Positions 36,886-44,755 of a stretch of DNA of 64,000 nucleotides are shown here, one piece after another. Numbering within the stretch: the stretch's first letter is position 1; every line of letters starts with the position of its first letter. Source of the DNA: CBDEGU01 sp965238045 (GTDB lineage Bacteria; Acidobacteriota; Terriglobia; Bryobacterales; UBA6623). The stretch lies in assembly GCA_965238045.1 (NCBI GenBank), contig CBDEGU010000012.1:124001-188000 (forward strand), read 5' to 3'. The notes beneath the pieces were generated by a model. That model saw only the letters and a list, made by a program, of their open reading frames with translations. It did not search any database and had not been told where the DNA came from. The position numbers and the translations under genes are program-made.

Positions 36886-37921
36886 ATGGGTATTTACTTG
36901 ACTCAGGTGACCCCAAGATGTAGGATCTTGGGCGATGGAAGATTATCCCCGGAATTTGGCCGAGTTCGAGGCGCGTTTCGCTAGCGAGCAGGCCTGTCGG
37001 GAGTATCTGTGTCAACTCCGCTGGCCGGAGGGTTTTCGTTGTCCGCGATGCGGGCATGACAAAACCTGGGCGGTGCGCACGGTGCTGCTGCAGTGTGCAA
37101 GCTGCGGGCATCAAGCTTCGGCGACAGCAGGCACAATCTTTCAAGACACCCGCAAGCCGCTCCAGAGTTGGTTTCGAGCAATGTGGTGGCTCACCAGCCA
37201 GAAGAACGGGGCGAGTGCATTGGGATTGCAGCGGGTGTTGGGCCTGGGCAGCTACAAGACGGCCTGGACTTGGTTGCACAAGCTTCGGCGCGCTATGGTG
37301 CGGCCCGGACGTGATCGCCTCAGCGGGCGCGTTGAGGTTGACGAGACTTACTTAGGAGCCCTGGAGGAGGGCGTGCGGGGCCGCCAAACCGACGCGAAAG
37401 CGCTGATTGTAGTAGCGGCCGAGGAAGATGGCGCCGGCATCGGACGAGTTCGGATGCGCACGATTCCGAACGCCTCTGGGGACAGCTTGATGGCCTTCGT
37501 CGGCGAGTCGGTCGAACCCGGCAGCGTGGTCCACACGGACGGCTGGCTGGGATACGAGCCACTCGAAAGCGACGGCTATCGCCACGAGGTGAGCTACCTG
37601 GACGGGCAACCGGCACGAGCCTCTCAACTGCTCCCCCGCGTGCATCGCGTGGTGTCGTTACTGAAGCGTTGGATACTGGGTACGCATCAAGGAGCCGTCA
37701 GCCACGAGCATCTCGACTACTACCTCGACGAATTCACCTTCCGCTTCAACCGCCGCAAGTCCAGAAGCCGAGGCAAGCTCTTCTACCGCCTGGTTCAGCA
37801 GGCCGTCGCCGTCCAACCGGCGCCCTACAAGTCGCTGGTCGGAGGCACCGCAACACGCGCTACGGACAACCACAACATGTAGGGGCCATTTCAAAATACC
37901 TGAGTCAAGTGAATACCCATC
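36885..37921 (+). mobile_element. IS1595-family insertion sequence (1037 bp)
   Basis: Terminal inverted repeats GATGGGTATTTACTTGACTC and, from the right end on the other strand, GATGGGTATTCACTTGACTC. The 8-bp target TACATTTA is duplicated exactly at 36877-36884 and 37922-37929, as expected for this family. The intact duplication means the insertion has not been rearranged. Confidence 0.95.
36935..37882 (+). CDS. IS1595-family (ISXO2-like) transposase
   Basis: An intact 315-residue protein. An N-terminal zinc ribbon (FRCPRCGHDK and LQCASCGHQASAT) is followed by a DDE-like domain with GRVEVDETYLGA, VHTDGWLGYEPL and a C-terminal YYLDEFTFRFNRRKSRSRGK. Length and order match the family. Confidence 0.93.
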   Translation: MEDYPRNLAEFEARFASEQACREYLCQLRWPEGFRCPRCGHDKTWAVRTVLLQCASCGHQASATAGTIFQDTRKPLQSWFRAMWWLTSQKNGASALGLQRVLGLGSYKTAWTWLHKLRRAMVRPGRDRLSGRVEVDETYLGALEEGVRGRQTDAKALIVVAAEEDGAGIGRVRMRTIPNASGDSLMAFVGESVEPGSVVHTDGWLGYEPLESDGYRHEVSYLDGQPARASQLLPRVHRVVSLLKRWILGTHQGAVSHEHLDYYLDEFTFRFNRRKSRSRGKLFYRLVQQAVAVQPAPYKSLVGGTATRATDNHNM

Positions 37922-37954
37922 TACATTTATATAGGGCGGTAACAGACCGGCCCA

Positions 37955-39811
37955 GTGCCGCTGCAGCCGATCACGGTGAAGATCGAAGGCGTCGCAGCGG
38001 CCGGTGCCGCCAGCGGCCTTACCCCGCACGAGCTGCCTCCCGCCGCCGAGGAATTCTTTGGACGCGAGGCTGAACTGGAGCGCCTCACAGAGCGCCTGCG
38101 GTCGAACAGAAACACCGCCGTCGTCGGGCCGGCCGGGCTCGGCAAGACCGCTTTGGCGGCCAAGGCTCTCCTTGTGGTCGCGGGCGAGACCGCGGCCACG
38201 CTTGCCGCTAGCCCATTTCCAGATGGTGTTGTATTCATCGATCTCTACACATTCCACGGTGAAGCCGAACGGGCCTGGGGCGCTCTGGCGAACAAATTGG
38301 CCGGGGCCGAGTTCATGGAGCGTTCGCCCGCGCGGGACCGCGCGACCGAAGCCTGCCGCGGACGCCGCCTGCTGGTTGTCATCGAGGGTGGCGAAGAAGC
38401 CGACGGCAAAGACGGCCGCGCCGACATCAACGAACTCCTCAGTGTCCTGTCGCCGCAGAATCGCCGGCTTCTGCTCACCCGTCTCAACACCCAAGCCGCC
38501 CCGGCCGAGAGCGTGGAGTTGAAGGACGCCCTCGGCCCCGAGGAGGCTGAGCGCTTGCTCGACTCGCTCACGCAAGGCCGGGTGACCGCGGCCGTGCGCG
38601 ACAGCGTACTGTGGTTGCTCGAAGGCCATCCACTTGCGCTCACCTGGGCCGGCAATCTCCTCGCGCGCGGCGACGATGACCCCGAACGGCTGGTCGGCGA
38701 CTGGGTGGGGGAACGGCTTCCCAAACTCAGCGATCCCAGCCAGGCCCAGCGCACGCTGGAATGGCTCTTCAACCGCAGCGTGCGCGGGCTCGATGACACC
38801 ACACGGCAGACCCTGGCGGCAGCGGGCCTTCTCGCCCGCGCGCCCTTCCCGCTCGCGGCGATCGGCGCGGTCTTGGGTGACTCCGGCAACCGCGGCGAGG
38901 AGCTTGCGCGCGACGCGCTCAGGTCCCTAGTGCAACGCGGCCTGTTGCGACGCTCAGAGGCGGCCGATCACTGGGAGTTTACCCACGTCCTCGGCTACCG
39001 TTTTGCACGACAGGAGACGGGTTCCGATGCTGCAATTCGGGAGCGGTTGGGCCGCTGGCTGCGCGGGCATCTCGGGGCGGCGCTGACAGCCGCCGGCGCC
39101 GTTGGCGGCGGGCCGCTCTCACTGACGCGCTCGCTGGGACATCTCGCCGCTTTGCTGCGCGCCGACGACGACCAGAGACTCTGGAAACCACTCGCGACTT
39201 TCGCACTCTACGACATGGCAGGCCGCCTGAATGATCTGGGCCGGCTGCCCCTGGTGACGCTCGCATTGGACGCGGTTGCGGGCTGGATCGAGCGGTTTCC
39301 GGCGAACAAGGCCGAAAAGCCCGGTTGGCGTCGTGAGCGTTCCTCGCTGCTCGACCGCCAAGGCGACGTGCTGCGTGACCAAGGCGATCTGGCCGGGGCG
39401 CTGGCGGCCTACCGGGAGTCGCTGGAGCTGAGTCGAGGGCTGGCCGAGGCCGATCCCTCGAACGCGGGTTGGCAGCGCGACCTGAGCGCGAGCCAGGACA
39501 GGATCGGCGACGTGCTCCGTGACCAAGGCGATCTGGCCGGGGCGCTGGCGGCCTACCGGGAGTCGCTGGAGCTGAGTCGAGGGCTGGCCGAGGCCGATCC
39601 CTCGAACGCGGGTTGGCGGCGGGACTTGTCATGGAGCCTGACGCGGATGGCTGAATTTCACGAGCAGCGGGGCGAGCGCGTTGAGGCCCTGCGGTTCGCC
39701 GAAGAAAGCGTCATGATCGACGAGCGCTTGGCCGCGCTCGATCTCAGCAACGTGACGTGGCAGAAGGATGTCGCGGTCAGCCGCGCGCTTGTAACCCGGC
39801 TGCGGGGCTGA
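37955..39811 (+). CDS. STAND NTPase with C-terminal TPR repeats
   Basis: A 618-residue protein from GTG 37955. An AAA/NB-ARC-like core has EEFFGREAELERLTERL, P-loop VGPAGLGKTALAAKA, Walker B RRLLVVIEG, LLLTRLNT and a GLPL-like GHPLALTWAGNLL. A winged-helix region follows (about 290-350). Residues 460-590 contain 48-residue TPR-like units (GDVLRDQGDLAGALAAYRES), two of them nearly identical at DNA level. Such proteins sense a ligand through the C-terminal repeats. No nuclease or TIR domain is fused, so an effector must come from a partner, plausibly the small membrane protein. Confidence 0.82.
   Translation: MPLQPITVKIEGVAAAGAASGLTPHELPPAAEEFFGREAELERLTERLRSNRNTAVVGPAGLGKTALAAKALLVVAGETAATLAASPFPDGVVFIDLYTFHGEAERAWGALANKLAGAEFMERSPARDRATEACRGRRLLVVIEGGEEADGKDGRADINELLSVLSPQNRRLLLTRLNTQAAPAESVELKDALGPEEAERLLDSLTQGRVTAAVRDSVLWLLEGHPLALTWAGNLLARGDDDPERLVGDWVGERLPKLSDPSQAQRTLEWLFNRSVRGLDDTTRQTLAAAGLLARAPFPLAAIGAVLGDSGNRGEELARDALRSLVQRGLLRRSEAADHWEFTHVLGYRFARQETGSDAAIRERLGRWLRGHLGAALTAAGAVGGGPLSLTRSLGHLAALLRADDDQRLWKPLATFALYDMAGRLNDLGRLPLVTLALDAVAGWIERFPANKAEKPGWRRERSSLLDRQGDVLRDQGDLAGALAAYRESLELSRGLAEADPSNAGWQRDLSASQDRIGDVLRDQGDLAGALAAYRESLELSRGLAEADPSNAGWRRDLSWSLTRMAEFHEQRGERVEALRFAEESVMIDERLAALDLSNVTWQKDVAVSRALVTRLRG
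39365..39620 (+). repeat. 144-bp-period direct repeat coding for TPR units
   Basis: The block starting at 39365 recurs at 39509 with almost no differences over about 110 bases. It encodes two copies of a 48-residue TPR unit. Near-identity suggests recent duplication and possible copy-number change. Confidence 0.85.
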
Positions 39812-39855
39812 GCATCCAATGATGTCGCCGCGGCCCAAGAGCACAACGGAACACG

Positions 39856-39908
39856 ACCTAACAACGGCATGCAGGCTGACGGCGCTGAGGGTCAAGCAGG
39901 CGTTGCTC
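39856..39908 (+). other. attC-like recombination site 2
   Basis: Opens with ACCTAAC (39856-39862, fits RYYYAAC) and closes at GTTGCTC (39902-39908, weaker fit). Inner arms CAACGGCATGCAGGCTGAC and GTCAAGCAGGCGTTG are complementary with a few extra bases, the attC pattern. It lies 45 bp after the STAND stop and 13 bp before the next start codon. Confidence 0.55.
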
Positions 39909-39921
39909 AAGGAGGACCAAT

Positions 39922-40695
39922 ATGACCAAGGAACCGTCCTATCAGTCCGAGACGCGGTTGGCGTCTGAAGATGTGGTAGGAGTCGCTCACTTGCAGGAGA
40001 AGCTGAAGGGCGCACGAGCGCTCTTGAACTACGCGCTCGGGGCGAAGAACCTTCACGTGACTGACAAAATAATCAAGGACATCAACAGCGCAGCGGCTGC
40101 TTTGCCAACCTCACTCGGAGAACACGCTGACCGAATTGACCAAGCGATTCGGGATCTCACCAAGATCACGTACCCAACTACCATGGAGACGCTCAAACAC
40201 GCAGACGTGCCGAGGCGGGTCCTGAAGACGTTGGTCGGTGTGGCGGCTGTAGTCCTTATCGGTGCGGTGGTAGCGTATCACGGTCGACCCACAGGAGAAC
40301 AGGGATTCGAATTCGGCTGGGCGTCGTCGCTTCTTGGTGTGTGCCTGGGGTTTCTGGGCGCCATTGTCTACGTCTTTTTCAATCTTCTCGGAGTGATGCG
40401 CGCGAAGGCCTTCGATCCAAGCGCCTATGCCGAGAACGCCACACGTGTCTTTTTGGGTGGAATCCTCGGATGGCTCTTCTACTTCACATATCCCGCGGCT
40501 CTAAACTTGCCGCCGCCCGACAACCCACTCATCGTGCTGCTTCCCTTCCTCGCCGGCTTCAGCACGAGGCTCGTGTTCGGCGTTCTCAATCAGGCAATCA
40601 AGGCCGTTGAACTGACCCTGGGCATCGAAGACACGGACAGCCAGTTGCGGCGTCGAGATATCCGCCCGGGGGAGCCATCTGGGACCGGCGGCTAA
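39922..40695 (+). CDS. Cassette-like membrane protein with helical N-terminal domain
   Basis: A 257-residue protein with a strong ribosome binding site (AAGGAGG, 39909-39915). Residues 1-90 are soluble and helical (LQEKLKGARALLNYALGAKN, ADRIDQAIRDLTKI); then come four membrane segments (about 98-116, 130-155, 172-190 and 200-220) and a hydrophilic tail. The gene is flanked by two attC-like sites in the same orientation, which defines it as a probable integron cassette. No named family recognised. It follows the STAND gene, so joint function is possible but not shown. Confidence 0.72.
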   Translation: MTKEPSYQSETRLASEDVVGVAHLQEKLKGARALLNYALGAKNLHVTDKIIKDINSAAAALPTSLGEHADRIDQAIRDLTKITYPTTMETLKHADVPRRVLKTLVGVAAVVLIGAVVAYHGRPTGEQGFEFGWASSLLGVCLGFLGAIVYVFFNLLGVMRAKAFDPSAYAENATRVFLGGILGWLFYFTYPAALNLPPPDNPLIVLLPFLAGFSTRLVFGVLNQAIKAVELTLGIEDTDSQLRRRDIRPGEPSGTGG

Positions 40696-40705
40696 CAATA
40701 GCGCC

Positions 40706-40799
40706 ACCTAACAAGCGATTGCTGCTGTCGCGGTTAACTTGCGCAGGGCTAACGCGGTCGGCATCCTGCTTGCGCAGCAGAATCGTAAGCCTGTTAGGC
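40706..40799 (+). other. attC-like recombination site 3
   Basis: The best of the three sites: ACCTAAC at 40706-40712 fits RYYYAAC and GTTAGGC at 40793-40799 fits GTTRRRY. Inner arms AAGCGATTGCTGCTG and CAGCAGAATCGTAAG pair with one extrahelical G. The 94-bp length is within the attC range. It begins 10 bp after the stop of the cassette-like gene. Confidence 0.72.
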
Positions 40800-41050
40800 T
40801 CCTAGAGGATCGCCGCTGAGAGCGGCCCGTTGTGGCCAACCATCATCAGCGGTGCAACTGTCGTTGAACTCGCGCATCAAGGGGCATCGCCGCCAATCTC
40901 TGAAACTTGCAGGATTGGCCTCCAGTTTGACAGATAGGTCCTCCCTTGTCGGCTAGCGGTTACCGAAGACCTGGGGCGAGCTGCTTGGCTAGACATCCGT
41001 CCCACGAGGCGGCGGCGGTCGGGCGAGGGGGACGGGCAAGGTCGGGCGGG
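40800..41050. other. Intergenic, nothing recognised
   Basis: About 250 bp after the last attC-like site. No gene, further attC or repeat was identified before the convergent di-haem oxidoreductase gene. Confidence 0.45.
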
Positions 41051-42379
41051 CTAGAGCGAATCGAGAAAGGCTAGCAGGGCGTCTTGGTCGGGGGTGGGGA
41101 GTTCGCGGTAGTTGGTGGTGGCGGTTTGGGCTTCGTTGCCGTGGCGGAGGATGGCCTCGAGCGGGGTGGCGGCGGAGCCGTCGTGGAGGAAGGGACGGCG
41201 GAAACGCAGTCCCCAGAGCGCGGGCGTGCGGATCTCGTTTGCCAGGGCGGCGGCTTGGGGGATGCCGTCTCCGGTGGCTACGTCGTGCAGCAGATCGGAA
41301 AAGAGCGCTACCGGGCGGCGGTCGAAGACCGGGTTGGTGTCGGGTCCGGTCATCAGGATGGGAATGTGACAGCTCGTGCAACCGACGGCGGCGAAGATGG
41401 TTTCGCCGCGGACGGCGTCTTGAGCGAAGGCTGGGTCGCCGGGCGAAAGTCGTTCGATCGGCGCGAGAACTTTCATGAACGCCTCGAAAGCGTCAATGCC
41501 GCGCAGGCCGGTTAACGGATCGCGGCTGTCCTCGGGGTCGGGGATGAGGTCGCAGAGCTTGAGTGTTTCCGGATCGATGCCGGGGGCGACCTCGTTGCGG
41601 AACAGATCGCTGGTGATGCCCATCTCGTTGCGATAAGCGTCGGCCCCGAAAGTGAGCAGGCTGGCGTGCTGGGACTTCCAGCCGAATCGTCCCACGCGCG
41701 GCCGGCCGGTCGCCACGTCGGTGATGATCGGCGCCCGGCCGCTGATGCCGTCGCCGTCCTCGTCGTCGGGATCGGCGAGTGCTAGCAGGGTCTCATCTGG
41801 AATGGCTTCGACCAGACCCGCTCCGAAGAGGGGAATGGGAATCCGGCGGGAGATGACATTCGCCTCGGGCGGGATGGTGGGCTGGCACTCGTGATTCGGC
41901 AGCGAGAAGAGCTGATAGAGCGTCCCGCCGCCGAGAACGAAAAAACGGCCCTCGGGGTCGCGGTAACCGGCCCGGGTTGTCGCCGCCGGGCTGATGCCGC
42001 CAATCGCCGGAGTGGAGTGGCACTGAGAGCAGCCGAGGCCGTTGAAGGCGGGTCCCAATCCCTCGCCCGCGTCCTCGACTTCGGTGAAATCGTCGAGGCC
42101 AATGCGAAAGAGCTCAAACTCGTCGGCGGTAATGCCGGGCAAAGGATTGCCAGGCTGCGAGGGGCGCCCTAAAAGCTGGGCGGAAGCTGGGGGAGGGCCT
42201 TCAAGCGAGACGGCGGGCGACGCGACGCGGTGGCTGGCTCGGGCGCGGGCGGGAATCGCTAGCTGGCCGGTTGCCCCGGAGGAGGGTAGCTGCGCCTGGA
42301 GTGGAGTCGAGGCTAGCAGGACGGCTGACACGGTGACTGCCAGGGTGGTGAGGGCGGTGGTGAGCGGGGTTTGTCGCAT
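41051..42379 (-). CDS. Di-haem oxidoreductase (DHOR/CcpA-like cytochrome c)
   Basis: ATG 42379 gives MRQTPLTTALTTLAVTVSAV, a signal peptide; the frame runs further upstream without one. The 442-residue protein has two haem c motifs, CSQCH (about residue 118) and CTSCH (about 330), plus family segments RRIPIPLFGAGLVEAIPDE, GRFGWKSQHASL, NEMGI and LHDGSAATPLEAI. Members are periplasmic peroxidase-like or electron-transfer enzymes. It appears to form a unit with the CuA protein and porin genes upstream on the same strand. Short 14-bp iterations lie just upstream (42400-42441). Confidence 0.85.
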   Translation of the reverse strand: MRQTPLTTALTTLAVTVSAVLLASTPLQAQLPSSGATGQLAIPARARASHRVASPAVSLEGPPPASAQLLGRPSQPGNPLPGITADEFELFRIGLDDFTEVEDAGEGLGPAFNGLGCSQCHSTPAIGGISPAATTRAGYRDPEGRFFVLGGGTLYQLFSLPNHECQPTIPPEANVISRRIPIPLFGAGLVEAIPDETLLALADPDDEDGDGISGRAPIITDVATGRPRVGRFGWKSQHASLLTFGADAYRNEMGITSDLFRNEVAPGIDPETLKLCDLIPDPEDSRDPLTGLRGIDAFEAFMKVLAPIERLSPGDPAFAQDAVRGETIFAAVGCTSCHIPILMTGPDTNPVFDRRPVALFSDLLHDVATGDGIPQAAALANEIRTPALWGLRFRRPFLHDGSAATPLEAILRHGNEAQTATTNYRELPTPDQDALLAFLDSL

Positions 42380-42399
42380 GTTCAGTGGATAGGGTTTAC

Positions 42400-42441
42400 T
42401 TGGCGATATTTGCTGGGTGATACTTTCTGGGCGATATTCGC
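42400..42441. repeat. 14-bp tandem iterations upstream of the di-haem gene
   Basis: Three imperfect units: TTGGCGATATTTGC, TGGGTGATACTTTC and TGGGCGATATTCGC. They lie just before the gene's start on its upstream side and could affect its expression. A 15-bp iteration (CGACCCATGTTTATT then CGACCCGTACTTATT) lies near 42587-42610. Confidence 0.6.
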
Positions 42442-42606
42442 CGGGCAGGAAGGTGTGAAAAAATGCTGGGACAGCCAGCCGCGCCTTGCCCGAGTCCTTG
42501 CGAATCAGCAAGGGTTTCGCTTGCGCTTGTGGCAGTCCCGATTTTTTCACAGCTTCCCGCGTCCCTTCGGTGATGTGGATTCGACCCATGTTTATTCGAC
42601 CCGTAC

Positions 42607-43113
42607 TTATTTGACAATGATGCGGCCTCGCATGATGGTGTGCCCGGCTCCGCAGGCTTTCGAGCAGAGGAAGGGGAAGACGCCCTTGCGCTGTGCGCGG
42701 AATAGGACGCGCACCTCTCCGCGGCCGCGCTTTGGGATGACGACATTCACATCGGTGTCCTGGAGACGAAATCCGTGATCGGTATCGAGGCTGCGAATGC
42801 GGAGTTCGACGACCTCGCCCAGTTTGAGTTTGATGCGCGATGGGACGAAGGTGAAACGCTCGGCCACCAGGCGGATGACGCGGTCGGGGGGGCGCGTTGC
42901 GGCGGGGCTCTCGGTCGCGGCAGTCTCAGCAGCAGGCGTGTCAGCAGCAGGCGTGGCAGCTAGAGGCGTGCCAGCTACAGATCGGCTCGGGGCGAAGAGA
43001 GAAATCAGCAAGACCCCTGTCGAAAGGAGCACTGTCGAGAGGAGCACTCTCGAGAGGAGCAGGCTGGGGCGCAACAGGCTAGGGCGCAGCAGGCTGGGAG
43101 TCGGGTGCATCAT
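42607..43113 (-). CDS. Exported CuA-domain cupredoxin (COX2-like)
   Basis: A 168-residue protein; ATG 43113 has AAGGACG upstream. The leader is made of five-residue iterations (LLRPS-LLRPS, LLST), encoded by a 15-bp tandem repeat. After an Ala/Thr/Pro linker comes a cupredoxin with a complete binuclear CuA set: His in DTDHGF and CSKACGAGHTIM (C-x3-C-x3-H-x2-M). No transmembrane helix pair or other oxidase subunit is present, so this is a stand-alone CuA electron carrier. It may pass electrons to or from the di-haem enzyme. Confidence 0.82.
   Translation of the reverse strand: MMHPTPSLLRPSLLRPSLLLSRVLLSTVLLSTGVLLISLFAPSRSVAGTPLAATPAADTPAAETAATESPAATRPPDRVIRLVAERFTFVPSRIKLKLGEVVELRIRSLDTDHGFRLQDTDVNVVIPKRGRGEVRVLFRAQRKGVFPFLCSKACGAGHTIMRGRIIVK
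43019..43093. repeat. 15-bp tandem repeat in the CuA signal peptide
   Basis: About five imperfect 15-bp units (for example GTCGAGAGGAGCACT) encode the five-residue steps of the leader peptide. A second Ala-rich iteration at about 42895-42975 encodes the linker. Confidence 0.7.
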
Positions 43114-43146
43114 GGTTTGTGCGTCCTTGATTAGAATCACCACGGC

Positions 43147-44553
43147 TCAGAACCACCAGCCGATGCCGAGATTGAGGCCATTTCTGGCCTTGATGAAGCG
43201 GCTCTGGTTGCGGAGAAACGTGTAGTCGAACTTGAGTGCGACGTCGGGCTCGGGGAAGTACGTGAACCCGGTCACCAGGGCGTCGCGGTCAAACTCGTTG
43301 AGCGGCAGAAAACCGGGGGCCATGCGGTTCTGCGTGTCGAAGTTCTCGTAGCGCGAGAAGGCCACCAAGTCGTGGCGGCTGCTGTAAGGAAGCAAGTGAT
43401 AGGCGCCCTCGAAATAGTATCCGCGCATGCGCTCGGCGATATTGGGGTTGATGCCGCTGGTCCGCTGTAAGAGCGCGTTGAGCCGGGCGGTTTCGTTCAT
43501 CGTGGTTTGGGCGAACTGGCCCCGGAAGTCAAAACGCCGGAAGGCACCGCGGGCGTCGAATTCAAAAACGTTGAGGCGGGGATTGATGCCGGGCGTGGCG
43601 AAACCAGTTTTGCCTGTCCAGAGGCTTGCCGCGAGCGAGGCACCGGGGAGTCCGTGGTATTCGAGCCGGCCGGTGAAGGCGGGATTTTGCATGACGGCTT
43701 TGAAAGCCTTCTGGCGGCCTTCGCGAAATCCCTCGCCGGCGCTGAAGAGGGAAGAATCGAGCGGGTCCATCATATAGGCTTTGTAAACAAAGCCCGCGCC
43801 GAGGTCGCCGTGGATGCCCGCTCCGGGACCGAACCAGGTGGTGGGAATGATGACCGTGTCGACGAATGTCCTTTCGACGCCGTTGAACGAGGGGGGTTCG
43901 TGGCGTTCGTTGATGAGCCCGACCGGCGTGAGCATGATGCCCGAGCGGATGTTGAGCCAGGGCTTGACACGGAAGTCGAGATAGGCTTGCTCAAGCTCCA
44001 ACTCGCCGGTTGCGGCCTCGCCGGAGACGAACGCGTGTTCGACCTCCAACTCGGACCAGAATTGAATGCGATCATTGAAACGATGTCCGAACAGGAGCAC
44101 GAAGCGGTGGAAGTCGCCCGTGCCCGGCAGACCGCCGGGCTTGTTGAAGTGGTAGTCCATGTAGCCCGAAACCGGCATTGGGGTGGCGGTGGAATCGAGG
44201 GTGGCGGAGGTTGCCGCTTTCGCCTGAAGGACTTCGGCCATGGGCGGGGCGGGTGGCGGGGACGGCGCTGGCGGGGCGGGTGGCGGGGCGGGCTGTTTCT
44301 CGGTGACGAGGGGGTCCGGAGCGGGGGCGGGGGCGAGTTCGGGCTCGGCGCGGGTCGGCTGGGCTTGGGCCTCTTTGAGTGAGCGCAGCTCGGCTTCGAG
44401 GAGACGGATCCGTTTCTCCAGGAGATCGAACCTGCGGCGGATTTGCTCGTCAGAGTGCGGCGGGGTGCTGGTTTGGGCTGGGGCTGGAAGACACAGCGGC
44501 ACGAGACACAACAGCAGGAGGCAGGTGAGGGGAGCGCGAGATAAATTAGGCAT
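43147..44553 (-). CDS. Outer-membrane porin-like protein with coiled-coil N-terminus
   Basis: ATG 44553 gives MPNLSRAPLTCLLLLCLVPL, a signal peptide. Residues 30-65 are a coiled coil (RRRFDLLEKRIRLLEAELRS), followed by a Pro/Ala-rich spacer and a 16-18-strand barrel ending in LGIGWWF with a terminal aromatic. Segments such as SGYMDYHFNKPGG, WSELEVEHAF and RSGIMLTPVGLINERHEPPS resemble phosphate-porin-like (OprP/OprO) proteins. The specificity is unknown. First gene of the three-gene minus-strand group with the CuA and di-haem genes. Confidence 0.8.
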   Translation of the reverse strand: MPNLSRAPLTCLLLLCLVPLCLPAPAQTSTPPHSDEQIRRRFDLLEKRIRLLEAELRSLKEAQAQPTRAEPELAPAPAPDPLVTEKQPAPPPAPPAPSPPPAPPMAEVLQAKAATSATLDSTATPMPVSGYMDYHFNKPGGLPGTGDFHRFVLLFGHRFNDRIQFWSELEVEHAFVSGEAATGELELEQAYLDFRVKPWLNIRSGIMLTPVGLINERHEPPSFNGVERTFVDTVIIPTTWFGPGAGIHGDLGAGFVYKAYMMDPLDSSLFSAGEGFREGRQKAFKAVMQNPAFTGRLEYHGLPGASLAASLWTGKTGFATPGINPRLNVFEFDARGAFRRFDFRGQFAQTTMNETARLNALLQRTSGINPNIAERMRGYYFEGAYHLLPYSSRHDLVAFSRYENFDTQNRMAPGFLPLNEFDRDALVTGFTYFPEPDVALKFDYTFLRNQSRFIKARNGLNLGIGWWF

Positions 44554-44755
44554 ACCGAAAAGATTGATAAGTATAGCATAGATTCCTGTTGAGGGAGATG
44601 TATATATTGTTGTGCGCAAGACTTATTCGTGCCCTCGAGGAGCGACGAGAACTCGTGGCGTTTCCGAAAACGGGGCCGGGGCCCGCCACGGGCGGCTGGG
44701 CCGCAGAGCGGATTATGGGAAGATGGCAGGCATAGAGGTCAGCCGAAAAACTCGT

